64,000 bases of DNA from Actinomadura coerulea (GTDB taxonomy: Bacteria; Actinomycetota; Actinomycetes; Streptosporangiales; Streptosporangiaceae). The stretch lies in contig NZ_JACHMQ010000001.1 of assembly GCF_014208105.1 (NCBI RefSeq), forward strand, positions 2,914,001-2,978,000, given 5' to 3'. This document shows, one piece after another, positions 39,093 to 48,800 of this stretch; position 1 is the first letter of the stretch; each line of letters opens with the position of its first letter. A model generated the notes under the pieces. It saw only the letters and a program-made list of their open reading frames with translations. It searched no databases and was not told the origin of the DNA. Position numbers and translations under genes: made by a program.

Positions 39093-40001
39093 CTACGGCC
39101 GGCGGCCGCGCAGGGCGCGCGGGAGGGCGGTGGCCGCCCGCCCCAGCCGGAAGCTGACCGAGCCGCGGACGGCCTCGAGCTCGCCGCGCGCGCGGGCCAG
39201 CCTGTCCTCCGCGCGGGCGAGGCGCTTGTCCGCCCGCGCGAGCCGCTCCTTGAGCCGGCCCACCTCGTTCGGCGGACGCGTCGCCCCCCTGCCCTTGACG
39301 CGGACGAGCCGGCGCCCCGCGACCTGCTGGACCTCGTGCCAGGCGTCGTCCCGCGCCGCCAGCCAGTCCAGGAGGTCGTCCTGGACGGCGTCGGCGTCGC
39401 CCCAGGTGCCGTAGAGCTTCTGCGTGGTGACGCAGATCGGGCGCAGGCCGTCGGTGGCCACCGACTCCCACACCGCGGCGGAGACCCCGGGGGTGTGCTC
39501 GGACCGGTAGTCGTCGCACACGATGAGGCCGCCGGCGGGGAGCAGCACGTGGGCGGCCTGGATGTCGGCGTGCACGTGCTCGTACAGGTGGGACGCGTCC
39601 ACGTGCACGAACCGGCAGGTCTCCGGCTGGACGTGGTCCAGGATCAGCGAGGTCGGGCCCTGGACGATCTCCGGGAGCCGGTCGTGGAAGGCGCGGTAGT
39701 TCGACTCGAACGCCCGGCGGGTGAGGCTGGAGTAGGACCCCCGCATCTCCGCCTGGTTGGAGTCGTCCGGGGCGTCGCTGTCGAACAGGTCGCACACGGT
39801 GAAGGTCTCACCCTCCCGCAGGTGGCGGCCCATCAGGATGGCGCTCTTGCCGAGGTAGGAGCCGAGCTCCACCAGGTCGCCGCGCTCACCGAGCCTCTCC
39901 TGGCGTTCCAGGAACCAGGTGAAGAGCAGCTGGTCGATCTTCGGGAACCAGCCCCTGACCTCGTCGAGGGAGGAGGGCGGGCCGGTCTCTTGGGTCATCA
40001 T
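39093..40001 (-). CDS. Class I SAM methyltransferase (TylF/Methyltransf_24-like) with C-terminal coiled coil
   Basis: 302 residues. SAM-binding core: LVELGSYLGKSAILMGRHL, FTVCDLFDSD, FVHVDASHLYEHVHADIQAAHVLLPAGGLIVCDDYRSEHTPGVSAAVWE. The DASHLYEHV...DI pattern is typical of the class that includes macrocin O-methyltransferase TylF. Residues ~245-285 form heptads (LKERLARADKRLARAEDRLARARGELE), often seen in enzymes modifying surface glycans. AGGAG lies 8 bases before ATG 40001. A promoter TTGCCA-N16-TATCAT lies upstream. Substrate unknown. Confidence 0.85.
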   Translation of the reverse strand: MMTQETGPPSSLDEVRGWFPKIDQLLFTWFLERQERLGERGDLVELGSYLGKSAILMGRHLREGETFTVCDLFDSDAPDDSNQAEMRGSYSSLTRRAFESNYRAFHDRLPEIVQGPTSLILDHVQPETCRFVHVDASHLYEHVHADIQAAHVLLPAGGLIVCDDYRSEHTPGVSAAVWESVATDGLRPICVTTQKLYGTWGDADAVQDDLLDWLAARDDAWHEVQQVAGRRLVRVKGRGATRPPNEVGRLKERLARADKRLARAEDRLARARGELEAVRGSVSFRLGRAATALPRALRGRRP

Positions 40002-40059
40002 GCGGGGAGCTCCTACGTCGTCGTTCTCGACAGCGGGGGGACGCGAGACGAAAATCGCC

Positions 40060-40087
40060 ATGATAGGTGAGTCGCTCTTCATGGCAA
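40060..40087 (-). promoter_or_regulatory. Promoter of the coiled-coil methyltransferase
   Basis: On the minus strand, -35 TTGCCA (40082-40087) and -10 TATCAT (40060-40065) are separated by 16 bp, giving a leader of about 50 bases before ATG 40001. Confidence 0.55.
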
Positions 40088-40158
40088 CAAGCCGGATTTC
40101 GGCCCCTTGCTGGCCATGTATCCGGTTTCACGGGCGGTGCGGGGGCGGGGGCTCGCTG

Positions 40159-40188
40159 TTGACAGGGCGATCGAGGGGCCCGTAGCGT
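40159..40188 (+). promoter_or_regulatory. Promoter of the cbt-cob operon
   Basis: -35 TTGACA (40159-40164), 18-bp spacer, -10 TAGCGT (40183-40188). The predicted start at about 40195 lies just before the first riboswitch pairing element. Confidence 0.65.
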
Positions 40189-40194
40189 TCGGCT

Positions 40195-40300
40195 GATTCA
40201 CGGTTGCCCGAGGGAAATCCGGTGAGATGCCGGTGCGGACGCGCCACTGTATCCGGGACGACGATCCCGGGAGCCAGGTCGCTCGGGTGATCGCGACCTC
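40195..40300 (+). promoter_or_regulatory. Cobalamin riboswitch (cbtB leader)
   Basis: Conserved B12-element blocks appear in order: GGGAAATCCGGTG (40212-40224), GCGCCACTGT (40241-40250), hairpin CCGGGA/TCCCGG (40253-40270), and B12 box AGCCAGG (40272-40278). A closing stem CCCGAG/CTCGGG (40207-40212, 40282-40287) is present. A competing hairpin AGGTCGC/GCGACCT (40276-40282, 40293-40299) would take up the B12 box. Adenosylcobalamin should lower expression of cbtB and the following genes. Confidence 0.88.
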
Positions 40301-40337
40301 ATTGTCCGGGACGCGCAAGATCCCCTACGGAGGCTCC

Positions 40338-40523
40338 GTGAGCACGCTGTCGGCTCGCCACATCCCCCTTTCCCACCTCGTTCCCTGGCTGCTCGCGGTG
40401 CCCGCGCTGCTGCTGCTCGGCTACCTCGTCCTGATGGACAACGGCGCCGTGTCGCAGACCGGCGGCTACCTCCACGAGCTGATGCACGACGGGCGGCACC
40501 TGCTCGGCGTGCCCTGCCACTAG
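40338..40523 (+). CDS. cbtB: Cobalt transporter subunit CbtB
   Basis: 61 residues with one membrane helix (LVPWLLAVPALLLLGYLVLMDNG) and a C-terminal His-rich tail HELMHDGRHLLGVPCH, the CbtB metal-binding signature. It works with CbtA in B12-regulated cobalt uptake. I start at GTG 40338, 4-5 bases after ACGGAGG (40327-40333); the longer frame from 40227 would translate through the riboswitch. Downstream of a cobalamin riboswitch; cbtA starts 8 bp after its stop. Confidence 0.9.
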   Translation: MSTLSARHIPLSHLVPWLLAVPALLLLGYLVLMDNGAVSQTGGYLHELMHDGRHLLGVPCH

Positions 40524-40531
40524 ACCGCCGC

Positions 40532-41332
40532 ATGGTACGCACCCTGCTGGTCAGGGGCCTTCTTCTGGGCCTGCTGGCCGGTCTCGTCGCGGGCGTCTTC
40601 GCCTTCGCGGTCGGCGAACCCCGCATCGACGACGCCATCGCTCTGGAGAAGGCCGCCGCCGTGCACGAGCACGGCGCGGCCGCCGAGCCCGGGTCCGCAA
40701 CGCACGGGCACGAAACCGGAACACCCGAACAGAGGGCCGGAACACACGGGAAGGAGTCCGGAACACACGAGCACGGCGACGAGGTGGGTCGCGGCACGCA
40801 GAAGGCCGGGCTCTTCCTCGCCACGGGGCTGTACGGCCTCGCGGTGGGCGGCGTGTTCTCGCTCGCCTTCGCGGGGCTGCGGGGACGCGTCGGACCGCGG
40901 TCGGACGCCGCGCTGGCGCTCGCCACAGCCGGGACGGCCTTCGCCGCCGTCATCGTCGTGCCGTTCCTGAAGTATCCGGCGAACCCGCCCGCGGTGGGCG
41001 ACCCGGAGACGATCAACACCCGGACGCTGCTGTACCTGGCGATGATCGGGGTCGGGCTGCTGTCCACCGCCATCGCGGTGACCACGGTGCGCGGCGTGCG
41101 CGGCGGGCCGTGGGCGCGGTGGCCGGCGGCCGTCCTGGCGTTCGTCGTCCCGGTGGCGGTGGCGTCGCTGCTGCTGCCGGCCGTGGACGAGGTGCCGGAC
41201 GGGTTCCCCGCCACGCTGCTGTGGCAGTTCCGGATCACCTCGCTCGGGACGCAGCTGGTGTTCTGGGCGTCCTTCGGGACCCTGTTCGGGTGGTTCTGCG
41301 ACCGGGCCGCCCGCGCCCCAGCGCCGGCGTGA
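40532..41332 (+). CDS. cbtA: Cobalt transporter subunit CbtA
   Basis: 266 residues with five or six membrane helices: LLLGLLAGLVAGVFAFAVGEPRIDDAI at the N terminus (the CbtA opening with GEP), LFLATGLYGLAVGGVFSLAF, and later helices ending WASFGTLFGWFCDRAA. Between the first two helices lies an unusually long His/Gly/Glu/Thr loop (about residues 45-85) with HEHG, HGHETG, THGKESG and THEHGDE, probably a metal-capture segment. No ribosome site of its own; probably coupled to cbtB. Part of the riboswitch-controlled operon. Confidence 0.92.
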   Translation: MVRTLLVRGLLLGLLAGLVAGVFAFAVGEPRIDDAIALEKAAAVHEHGAAAEPGSATHGHETGTPEQRAGTHGKESGTHEHGDEVGRGTQKAGLFLATGLYGLAVGGVFSLAFAGLRGRVGPRSDAALALATAGTAFAAVIVVPFLKYPANPPAVGDPETINTRTLLYLAMIGVGLLSTAIAVTTVRGVRGGPWARWPAAVLAFVVPVAVASLLLPAVDEVPDGFPATLLWQFRITSLGTQLVFWASFGTLFGWFCDRAARAPAPA

Positions 41333-41351
41333 GCGGGCCGCCCTGACCGGC

Positions 41352-41888
41352 GTGCTGTTCGTCCGGCACGCGACGTCGGCGGGGATGCGGCAGGCCCGCT
41401 TCCCCGCCGACCCCGCCGCCGACCCGTCGGGCCTGGCGAGGGCGAGGGCCCTGGCCGGTGCACTGCCGGACGGGGCGGCGTGGACGTCGCCCGCCCGCGC
41501 CGCCCGGGAGACCTGCGCCGCGCTCGGCCTCGACGCCCGCCCGGTCGCGGCGCTCGCCGAGGCCGACCACGGCTCCTGGGCGGGCCTCCGCCTCGCGGAG
41601 GCCGATCCGGACGCGCTGGCCGCCTGGCTGACCGACCCCGACGCCGCGCCCCACGGCGGCGAGAGCCGGTCCGCGCTCGCGGCGCGGGTCGCGGCGTGGC
41701 TCGGCGGCCGCCCGTCCGGCATCGCCGTCTGCGACGCGGGCGTGATCCGGGCGGCGCTCGCCCACGCGCTCGGCGCCGGCGTCCTCGCGGCCGACCGGAT
41801 CGACCTCGCGCCGCTGTCCACCACGAGGCTCGCCGCCGCCGGGAGCGGCTGGCGGGTCGCCCATGTCAACCGGAAGGTCCAGGTGTGA
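41352..41888 (+). CDS. Histidine-phosphatase-fold protein in the cobalamin operon
   Basis: 178 residues of the phosphoglycerate-mutase-like fold. The nucleophile motif [10 protein letters not shown] (His6) and the HGGES segment are present. The second catalytic His, expected in a V-S-H-G-G-x-I-R block, is Asp here ([13 protein letters not shown]). It resembles CobC-type alpha-ribazole phosphatases by context, but the altered site makes activity uncertain. GTG 41352 is used; its end overlaps the chelatase gene by four bases (GTGTGA), so it belongs to the operon. Confidence 0.8.
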   Translation: MLFVRHATSAGMRQARFPADPAADPSGLARARALAGALPDGAAWTSPARAARETCAALGLDARPVAALAEADHGSWAGLRLAEADPDALAAWLTDPDAAPHGGESRSALAARVAAWLGGRPSGIAVCDAGVIRAALAHALGAGVLAADRIDLAPLSTTRLAAAGSGWRVAHVNRKVQV

Positions 41889-43963
41889 ACACCGCCTATC
41901 CGTTCAGCGCCGTCGTCGGGCTGGACGATCTGAAGCTGGCGCTGCTGCTCAACGCCGTCTCGCCGCGCGTCGGGGGCGTGCTGGTGCGCGGCGAGAAGGG
42001 AACCGCCAAGTCGACGATCGTGCGGGCCCTGGCCGCGCAGCTCCCCGCCGTGGACGCGGTGCCGGGCTGCCGGTTCGCCTGCGACCCGGCGGCGCCCGAC
42101 CCGTCCTGCCCGGACGGGCCGCACGAGCCGGGCGGCCCGTCCGAGCGGCGGCCGTCCGCGCTGGTGGAGCTGCCGGTGGGCGCCTCCGAGGACCGGCTCG
42201 CCGGGTCGCTGGACGTCGAGCGGGCCCTCACCGAGGGCGTCAAGGCGTTCGAGCCGGGGCTGCTCGCGGCGGCGCATCGCGGCGTCCTGTACGTGGACGA
42301 GGTGAACCTGCTGCACGACCATCTGGTCGACCTCCTGCTGGACGCCGCCGCGCTCGGCACCTGCTACGTGGAGCGCGAGTCGGTGTCGGTGCGGCACGCG
42401 GCCCGGTTCCTGCTGGTCGGGACGATGAACCCCGAGGAGGGCGAGCTGCGTCCCCAGCTCCTCGACCGCTTCGGGCTGACGGTCGAGGTGCGGGCGTCGC
42501 GGGACCCGAGGGAACGGGCCGAGGTCGTGCGGCGGCGGCTGGCGTTCGAGGCGGACCCCGCCGCGTTCGCCGCGCGCTGGGAGGACGCCGAGGCGGAGCT
42601 GGCGGAGCGCATCTCGGCCGCGCGGGAGAGGCTCGCCGGGGTCCGGCTGCCGGACGAGCGGCTGGAGCAGATCGCGGCCGTGTGCGCGGGCTTCGAGGTC
42701 GACGGTCTGCGCGCCGACCTGGTCACGGCCAACGCGGCGCTCGCCCACGCCGCCTGGCACGGACGCGGCGAGGTGGCCGGCGAGGACGTGCGCGCGGCGG
42801 CCCGCCTGTCGCTGCCGCACCGCCGCCGCCGGGACCCGTTCGACGCCCCCGGACTGGACGAGTCGCTGCTCGACGAGCTGCTCGACAGCACCTCCCCCGA
42901 TGCTCCTCCCCCGGACGGCGGCGGGGGCGGCGGCGAGCCCCCGTCCCCGCCGCAGGACGGAGGGCGGCGGGGCCCTGCCGCGTCACAGGACGCGAGCCCC
43001 GAGCGGAACGCGGACTCACCGCACGACGCGGGACCGTCGCGGAACACGGGCCCCGAACAGAACGCGGGCTCCTCCCCGGACGCGGGTCCGTCGCAGAACG
43101 CGGGCCCAGAGCAGGACGCGGGCCCGGCGCAGGACGAGCGGCCCGGCGGCGGGGGCGGCGAGCGGGTCGCGGCGGCCGCCGCGCCGCACGCCGTGCCGCT
43201 GCTGGAGGTGCCGGGCGTCGGCGAGGGCGCCGCGGGACGGCGGTCGCGGTCGCGGACGGCGCGGGGCCGGGTCACCGGGGCGCGGCGCCCGGCCGCGAGG
43301 GTCCGCGACCCGCACGTGGTGGCGACGCTGCTGGCCGCCGCGCCGCAGCAGCGGGCGCGCGGCCGGTCCGGCGCCGGCCTCGTGCTGCGCCCGGACGACC
43401 TGCGGGAGGCGGTCCGCGAGGGCCGCGAGGGGAACCTCGTGCTGTTCGTCGTGGACGCCAGCGGCTCGATGGCCGCGCGGCGCCGCATGACGACGGTGAA
43501 GACGGCCGTCCTCAGCCTGCTGCTGGACGCCTACCAGCGCCGCGACAAGGTCGGCCTGGTCACCTTCCGGGGGCGGACCGCCGAGCTGGCGCTGCCGCCG
43601 ACGTCGTCGGTCGAGGCGGGCGCGGCGCGGCTGCGGGCCCTGCCGACCGGGGGCCGCACGCCGCTGGCCGCCGGGCTCGCGCGCGCCGCCGAGGTGCTGC
43701 GCGCCGAACGGCTGCGCGATCCGGCGCGGCGGCCGCTGCTCGTGGTCGTCACCGACGGGCGGGCGACCGCGGAAGGCGACGTGGACCGGGCCGCCCGGCT
43801 GCTGGCCGGCGCCGCCGGGATCGTCGTGGACTGCGAGGACGGCCCGGTCCGGCTCGGCCTCGCGGGACGGCTCGCGGCCCGGCTCGGGGCGCGGCTCGTC
43901 CCGCTCGGCGACCTCGACGGGATCGTCCGCGCCCACCGCGGGCGCGGCGGAAAGGCGGCTTGA
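41885..43963 (+). CDS. Cobaltochelatase accessory subunit: ChlI-ChlD (AAA+ and VWA) fusion
   Basis: 692 residues. An AAA+ domain at 1-330 has Walker [10 protein letters not shown] (36-44), Walker [14 protein letters not shown] and arginine-finger region [12 protein letters not shown] low-complexity linker (about 335-425) is rich in D-A-G-P and N-A-G-P-E-Q repeats. The C-terminal VWA domain (about 475-690) has the MIDAS motif DASGS (D524, S526, S528). This is the BchI/BchD arrangement fused in one chain, replacing the CobS/CobT pair; it powers Co2+ insertion by CobN with ATP. Starts at GTG 41885 overlapping the preceding stop. Followed by cobO after 1 bp. Confidence 0.92.
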   Translation: MNTAYPFSAVVGLDDLKLALLLNAVSPRVGGVLVRGEKGTAKSTIVRALAAQLPAVDAVPGCRFACDPAAPDPSCPDGPHEPGGPSERRPSALVELPVGASEDRLAGSLDVERALTEGVKAFEPGLLAAAHRGVLYVDEVNLLHDHLVDLLLDAAALGTCYVERESVSVRHAARFLLVGTMNPEEGELRPQLLDRFGLTVEVRASRDPRERAEVVRRRLAFEADPAAFAARWEDAEAELAERISAARERLAGVRLPDERLEQIAAVCAGFEVDGLRADLVTANAALAHAAWHGRGEVAGEDVRAAARLSLPHRRRRDPFDAPGLDESLLDELLDSTSPDAPPPDGGGGGGEPPSPPQDGGRRGPAASQDASPERNADSPHDAGPSRNTGPEQNAGSSPDAGPSQNAGPEQDAGPAQDERPGGGGGERVAAAAAPHAVPLLEVPGVGEGAAGRRSRSRTARGRVTGARRPAARVRDPHVVATLLAAAPQQRARGRSGAGLVLRPDDLREAVREGREGNLVLFVVDASGSMAARRRMTTVKTAVLSLLLDAYQRRDKVGLVTFRGRTAELALPPTSSVEAGAARLRALPTGGRTPLAAGLARAAEVLRAERLRDPARRPLLVVVTDGRATAEGDVDRAARLLAGAAGIVVDCEDGPVRLGLAGRLAARLGARLVPLGDLDGIVRAHRGRGGKAA

Positions 43964-43964
43964 G

Positions 43965-44567
43965 ATGCCCCAGGGAAAGCCCGTGTCCGTCCCCGAGGAC
44001 GGCCTCACCACCCGGCAGCGCCGCAACCGGCCCCTGCTGATCGTCCACACCGGCCCCGGGAAGGGGAAGTCGACGGCGGCGTTCGGGATGGCGCTGCGGG
44101 CCTGGAACCAGGGCTGGCCGGTCGGGGTGTTCCAGTTCGTGAAGTCGGCCAAGTGGCGGATCGGCGAGGAGCGGGCGCTGCGCGTGCTCGGGGAGAGCGG
44201 CGAGGGCGGCCCGGTCGCCTGGCACAAGATGGGCGAGGGCTGGTCGTGGATCCAGCGCCCCGGCAGCGAGGAGGACCACGCGGCCGACGCCCGCGAGGGC
44301 TGGGCGCAGATCAAGCGGGACCTGGCCGCCGAGACGTACCGTTTCTATGTGCTCGACGAGTTCACCTACCCCCTCAAGTGGGGCTGGCTCGACCTGGACG
44401 ACGTGGTCGAGACCCTCACCGCGCGCCCGGGTACCCAGCACGTCGTCGTCACCGGGCGGGACGCGCCCGGCCGGCTGGTCGAGGCCGCCGACCTGGTGAC
44501 GGAGATGGGCAAGGTCCGGCATCCGATGGACGCCGGGCAGAAGGGCCAGCGGGGCATCGAGTGGTGA
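43965..44567 (+). CDS. cobO: Cob(I)yrinic acid a,c-diamide adenosyltransferase
   Basis: 200 residues of the CobA/BtuR/CobO ATP:corrinoid adenosyltransferase family. P-loop TGPGKGKST (29-37), then GWPVGVFQFVKSAKWRIGEERAL, and VLDEFTYPLKWGWLDLDDVVETL and HVVVTGRDAP. It transfers the 5'-deoxyadenosyl group from ATP to cobalt after chelation. The ATG lies one base after the chelatase stop; the end overlaps cobB by four bases (GTGA). Confidence 0.96.
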   Translation: MPQGKPVSVPEDGLTTRQRRNRPLLIVHTGPGKGKSTAAFGMALRAWNQGWPVGVFQFVKSAKWRIGEERALRVLGESGEGGPVAWHKMGEGWSWIQRPGSEEDHAADAREGWAQIKRDLAAETYRFYVLDEFTYPLKWGWLDLDDVVETLTARPGTQHVVVTGRDAPGRLVEAADLVTEMGKVRHPMDAGQKGQRGIEW

Positions 44568-45895
44568 TCCCCCGGCTGGTCGTCGCCGCGCCGGCGTCCG
44601 GCAGCGGCAAGACGACCGTGGCGACCGGGCTGATCGCGGCGCTGCGGGCGCGCGGCCTCGCCGTGTCGCCGCACAAGGTCGGCCCCGACTACATCGACCC
44701 CGGCTACCACGCGCTCGCGGCGGGACGGCCCGGCCGCAACCTCGACCCGTGGCTCACGGGTGAGGAACGGGTGGCGCCGCTGTTCCTGCACGGCGCCGCC
44801 GGCTGCGACGTCGCGGTGGTCGAGGGCGTGATGGGCCTGTTCGACGGGCGTGGCGACACCGGGTTCGCCTCCACGGCGCACGTCGCGCGACTGCTCGCGG
44901 CGCCGGTGGTGCTGGTCGTGGACGCCGCGCGGCAGAGCCGGTCGGTGGCGGCGCTCGTGCACGGCTTCGCGACGTTCGAGCCGGGCGTGCGGATCGGCGG
45001 CGTCGTCCTCAACCGGGTCGGGTCGGAGCGGCACGAGGAGCTGTGCCGCGGCGCGCTGGAGTCGACGGGCGTGCCGGTGCTCGGCGCGATCCGGCGGGAC
45101 GACGCCGTCGTGGCCCCGTCCCGCCACCTCGGGCTGATCCCGGCGGCCGAGCGGGGCTCGGAGGCCGTCGGCGCGGTGGAGCGGCTCGGCGCGCTGGTGG
45201 AGCGCTCCTGCGACCTGGACGCCCTGCTCCGCCTGGCGGCCGCCGCTCCCCCGCTGCCGGGGCCCGCGTGGGACCCGTCCGAGCAGGTCGCGCCGGTCGA
45301 GGGCCGGCCGGTCGTCGCGGTGGCGGGCGGGGCGGCGTTCACCTTCTCCTACGCCGAGCACGTGGAGCTGCTGCGCGCGGCGGGCGCCGAGGTGGCCGTG
45401 TTCGACCCGCTGCGGGACGAGGCCCTGCCGGACGGGGCGGGCGCGCTCGTCATCGGGGGCGGCTTCCCGGAGGTGCACGCCGCCGAGCTGGCAGCCAACG
45501 CGCCGATGCTCGCCGAGGTCGCGGCGTTCCCCGGTCCGATCGCCGCCGAATGCGCCGGGCTCCTCTACCTGTGCGAGGAACTCGACGGGCGGGCGATGTG
45601 CGGGCGGGTGCCGGGCCGCGCGCGGATGACCTCCCGGCTGACGCTCGGCTACCGGGAGGCGGTCGCGGTGGCGGAATCGCCGCTGACCCGTCCGGGCGAG
45701 CGGTTCCACGGCCACGAGTTCCACCGGACCGCGCTGGATACCGATGCCGGACCGCTGTTCCGGTGGCGGGACGGCCGCGACGGGTACGGCGACGACCGGA
45801 TCACCGCCTCCTACCTGCACCTGCACTGGGCGGGGTCCCCGCAGGCGGCTCAGCGGCTGGTGTCGTCCTCCAGGTCGCCCTCCGTCTTGAGGTAG
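44564..45895 (+). CDS. cobB: Hydrogenobyrinic/cobyrinic acid a,c-diamide synthase
   Basis: 443 residues. An N-terminal dethiobiotin-synthetase-like ATP domain (VVAAPASGSGKTTVATGL, HKVGPDYIDPGYH) and a C-terminal triad-type glutamine amidotransferase with nucleophile C330 (AECAGLLYL) and the later GHEFH. It amidates the a and c side chains using glutamine and ATP. GTG 44564 overlaps the cobO stop. Its last 46 bases overlap the convergent cobN 3' end, so the two transcripts are antisense there. Confidence 0.95.
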   Translation: MIPRLVVAAPASGSGKTTVATGLIAALRARGLAVSPHKVGPDYIDPGYHALAAGRPGRNLDPWLTGEERVAPLFLHGAAGCDVAVVEGVMGLFDGRGDTGFASTAHVARLLAAPVVLVVDAARQSRSVAALVHGFATFEPGVRIGGVVLNRVGSERHEELCRGALESTGVPVLGAIRRDDAVVAPSRHLGLIPAAERGSEAVGAVERLGALVERSCDLDALLRLAAAAPPLPGPAWDPSEQVAPVEGRPVVAVAGGAAFTFSYAEHVELLRAAGAEVAVFDPLRDEALPDGAGALVIGGGFPEVHAAELAANAPMLAEVAAFPGPIAAECAGLLYLCEELDGRAMCGRVPGRARMTSRLTLGYREAVAVAESPLTRPGERFHGHEFHRTALDTDAGPLFRWRDGRDGYGDDRITASYLHLHWAGSPQAAQRLVSSSRSPSVLR

Positions 45896-48800
45896 ACCTC
45901 CTGGAGCCCCTGGAGGACCGCCGGGTCGGGGTGCTCCCACATGCCGCGCTCGGCCGCCTCCAGCAGCCGCTCGGCGATGCCGTGCAGCGCCCACGGGTTC
46001 GACTCCGCCATGAACGCGCGGTTCTCCTCGTCCAGGACGTAGGCGGCGGTGAGCCTGTCGTACATCCAGTCGGCCATGACGCCGGTGGTGGCGTCGTAGC
46101 CGAACAGGTAGTCCACGGTCGCGGCCAGCTCGAACGCGCCCTTGTAGCCGTGCCGGCGCATGGCGGCGAGCCACTGCGGGTTCACCACGCGGGCCCGGAA
46201 GATCCGCGCGGTCTCCTCCGAGAGGGTCCGGGTGCGCACGGCGTCCGGGCGGGTGCTGTCGCCGACGTAGGCCTCCGGGGCCCGGCCGGTCAGCGCGCGG
46301 ACGGTGGCGATCATGCCGCCGTGGTACTGGAAGTAGTCGTCGGAGTCGGCGATGTCGTGCTCGCGGGTGTCGACGTTCTTGGCGGCGACGGCGATCCGCC
46401 GGTAGGCGCTCTCCATGTCGGCGCGGGCGGGCACCCCATCGAGGTCGCGGCCGTAGGCGTGGCCGCCCCACACCGCGTACACCTCGGCGAGGTCGGCGTC
46501 GTCGCGCCAGTTGCGGCTGTCGATGAGCGGCAGCAGCCCGGCCCCGTACGCGCCCGGCGCGGACCCGAACACGCGCATCGTGGCGCGCCGCTCGTCGCCG
46601 TGCCGCTCCCGGTCGGCCCGCACGTGGGCGCGGACGTGGTTGTCGGCGTCCGGCTCGTCCAGCCCGGCGACGAGCCGGACGGCGTCGTCCAGCATGGCGA
46701 CGACGTGCGGGAACGCGTCCCGGAAGAAGCCGCTGATGCGGACGGTCACGTCGATGCGCGGACGGCCGAGATCGGCGAGCGGGACCGGCTCCAGCGCCGT
46801 GACGCGGCGGGACGCCTCGTCCCAGGCCGGGCGGACGCCGAGCAGCGCGAGGACCTCGGCCACGTCGTCGCCCGCGGTGCGCATCGCGCTCGTCCCCCAC
46901 ACCGACAGCCCCACCGAGCGCGGCCATTCCCCGTGGTCGGCGCGGTAGCGCTCCAGGAGCGAGTCGGCCATCGCCTGCCCGGTCTCCCAGGCGAGGCGGC
47001 TCGGGACGGCGCGCGGGTCGACCGAGTAGAAGTTGCGGCCGGTCGGCAGGACGTTGACGAGGCCGCGCAGCGGCGACCCGCTCGGGCCCGCCGGGACGTA
47101 GCCGCCGTCCAGGGCGTGCAGGACGTGGTCGAGCTCGTCGGTCGTCCGGGCCAGCCGCGGGACGATCTCCGCGGCGGCGAACTCCAGGATCCGCGTCACG
47201 GCTTCGCGGTTCCCCGCCGGAACGTCCCGGGCGGCCTCCCGCGCCGCGTCCACGGCCCAGCCGGCGTCCTCCATGGCCTGGACGAGGGCGCGGGCGGCGG
47301 CCTCGGCGGCGTCCACGTCGGCGAGCGACTCGCCGCCGGCCTCGCTGAGGCCGAGCGCCTCCCGCAGGCCGGGCAGCGTCTCGCGCCCCGACCACATCTG
47401 GCGGGCGCGGAGCATGGCCAGCACCAGGTCGACGCGGGCCGGACCGGTGGGCGCCTGGCCGAGGACGTGCAGGCCGTCGCGGATCTGCGCGTCCTTCACC
47501 TCGCACAGCCAGCCGTCGACGTGCAGGAGGAAGTCGTCGAACTCGGTGTCGTGCGGGCGGTCGTCCAGGCCGAGGTCGTGGTCGAGCTTGGCGGCCTGGA
47601 TGAGCGTCCAGATCTGGGCGCGGATCGCGGGCAGCTTCGCCGGGTCCATCGCGGCGATCGTCGCGTGCTCGTCCAGGAGCTGTTCGAGGCGGGCGATGTC
47701 GCCGTAGGTCTCGGCGCGGGCCATCGGCGGGACCATGTGGTCGACGAGGACGGCGTGCGCGCGGCGCTTGGCCTGCGTGCCCTCGCCGGGGTCGTTGACG
47801 AGGAACGGGTAGACCAGCGGGACGTCGCCGAGCGCCGCGTCGGTGCCGCACGACGCCGACATCCCCGCCGCCTTGCCGGGCAGCCACTCCAGGTTTCCGT
47901 GCTTGCCGACGTGGACGATCGCGTGCGCGCCGAACTCGTCCGACAGCCACCGGTAGGCGGCCAGGTAGTGGTGGCTGGGCGGCAGGTCGGGGTCGTGGTA
48001 GATCGCGATGGGGTTCTGCCCGAAGCCGCGCGGCGGCTGCACCATGACGACGAGGTTCCCGGCGCGCAGGGCCGCGAGGACGATGTCGCCGTCCTGGACG
48101 AACAGCTCCCCCGGCGGCGGGCCCCAGTGCCGCTCCATCCCCTCGCGCAGGTCGGCGGGCAGGGTGCGGTACCAGCGCTCGTAGGACGCGGCGGAGATGC
48201 GGACGGGGTTGCCCGCGAGCTGCTCCTCGGTGAGCCAGTCCTCGTCCTGTCCGCCCGCCGCGATGAGCGCGTGGACGAGGGCGTCGCCGTCCTGCTCGTC
48301 GACGCCGGGGAAGCCCTCCCCGAGGTCGTACCCGGCGCCGCGGAGCCGGGCGAGCAGCCGGACGGTGCTCGCCGGGGTGTCGAGGCCGACGGCGTTCCCG
48401 ACGCGGGCGTGCTTGGTCGGGTACGCCGACAGCATCACGACGAGGCGGCGGGCGGCGGCCGGGGTGTGCCGCAGGCGGCCGTGCCGGACGGCGATCCCGG
48501 CGACCCGGGCCGCCCGCTCGGGGTCGGCGGCGTAGACGGTGAGCCCGTCCTCGTCGACCTCCTTGAACGAGAACGGGACGGTGATGATCCGCCCGTCGAA
48601 CTCGGGGATCGCGACCTGCGACGCCGCGTCCAGCGGGGACAGCCCGTCGTCGCAGCCCTCCCAGTCGGACCGGCTCGTGGTCAGGCAGAGGCCCTGGAGG
48701 ATCGGGACGTCCAGCGCGGCGAGCGCGCCCACGTCCCACGCCTCGTCGTCGCCGCCCGCCCCGGCCGTCGCGGGCCGCGACCCGCCCGCCGCGAGCACGG

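Noticed and set aside
35865..40001. A secondary-metabolite cluster (P450, two methyltransferases, oxidoreductase)
   Set aside because: No polyketide synthase, NRPS, terpene or RiPP core gene; genes are divergent or convergent single units.
40227..40337. Extended cbtB reading frame starting at 40227
   Set aside because: It would run through the riboswitch aptamer; GTG 40338 has the ribosome site and gives the usual CbtB length.
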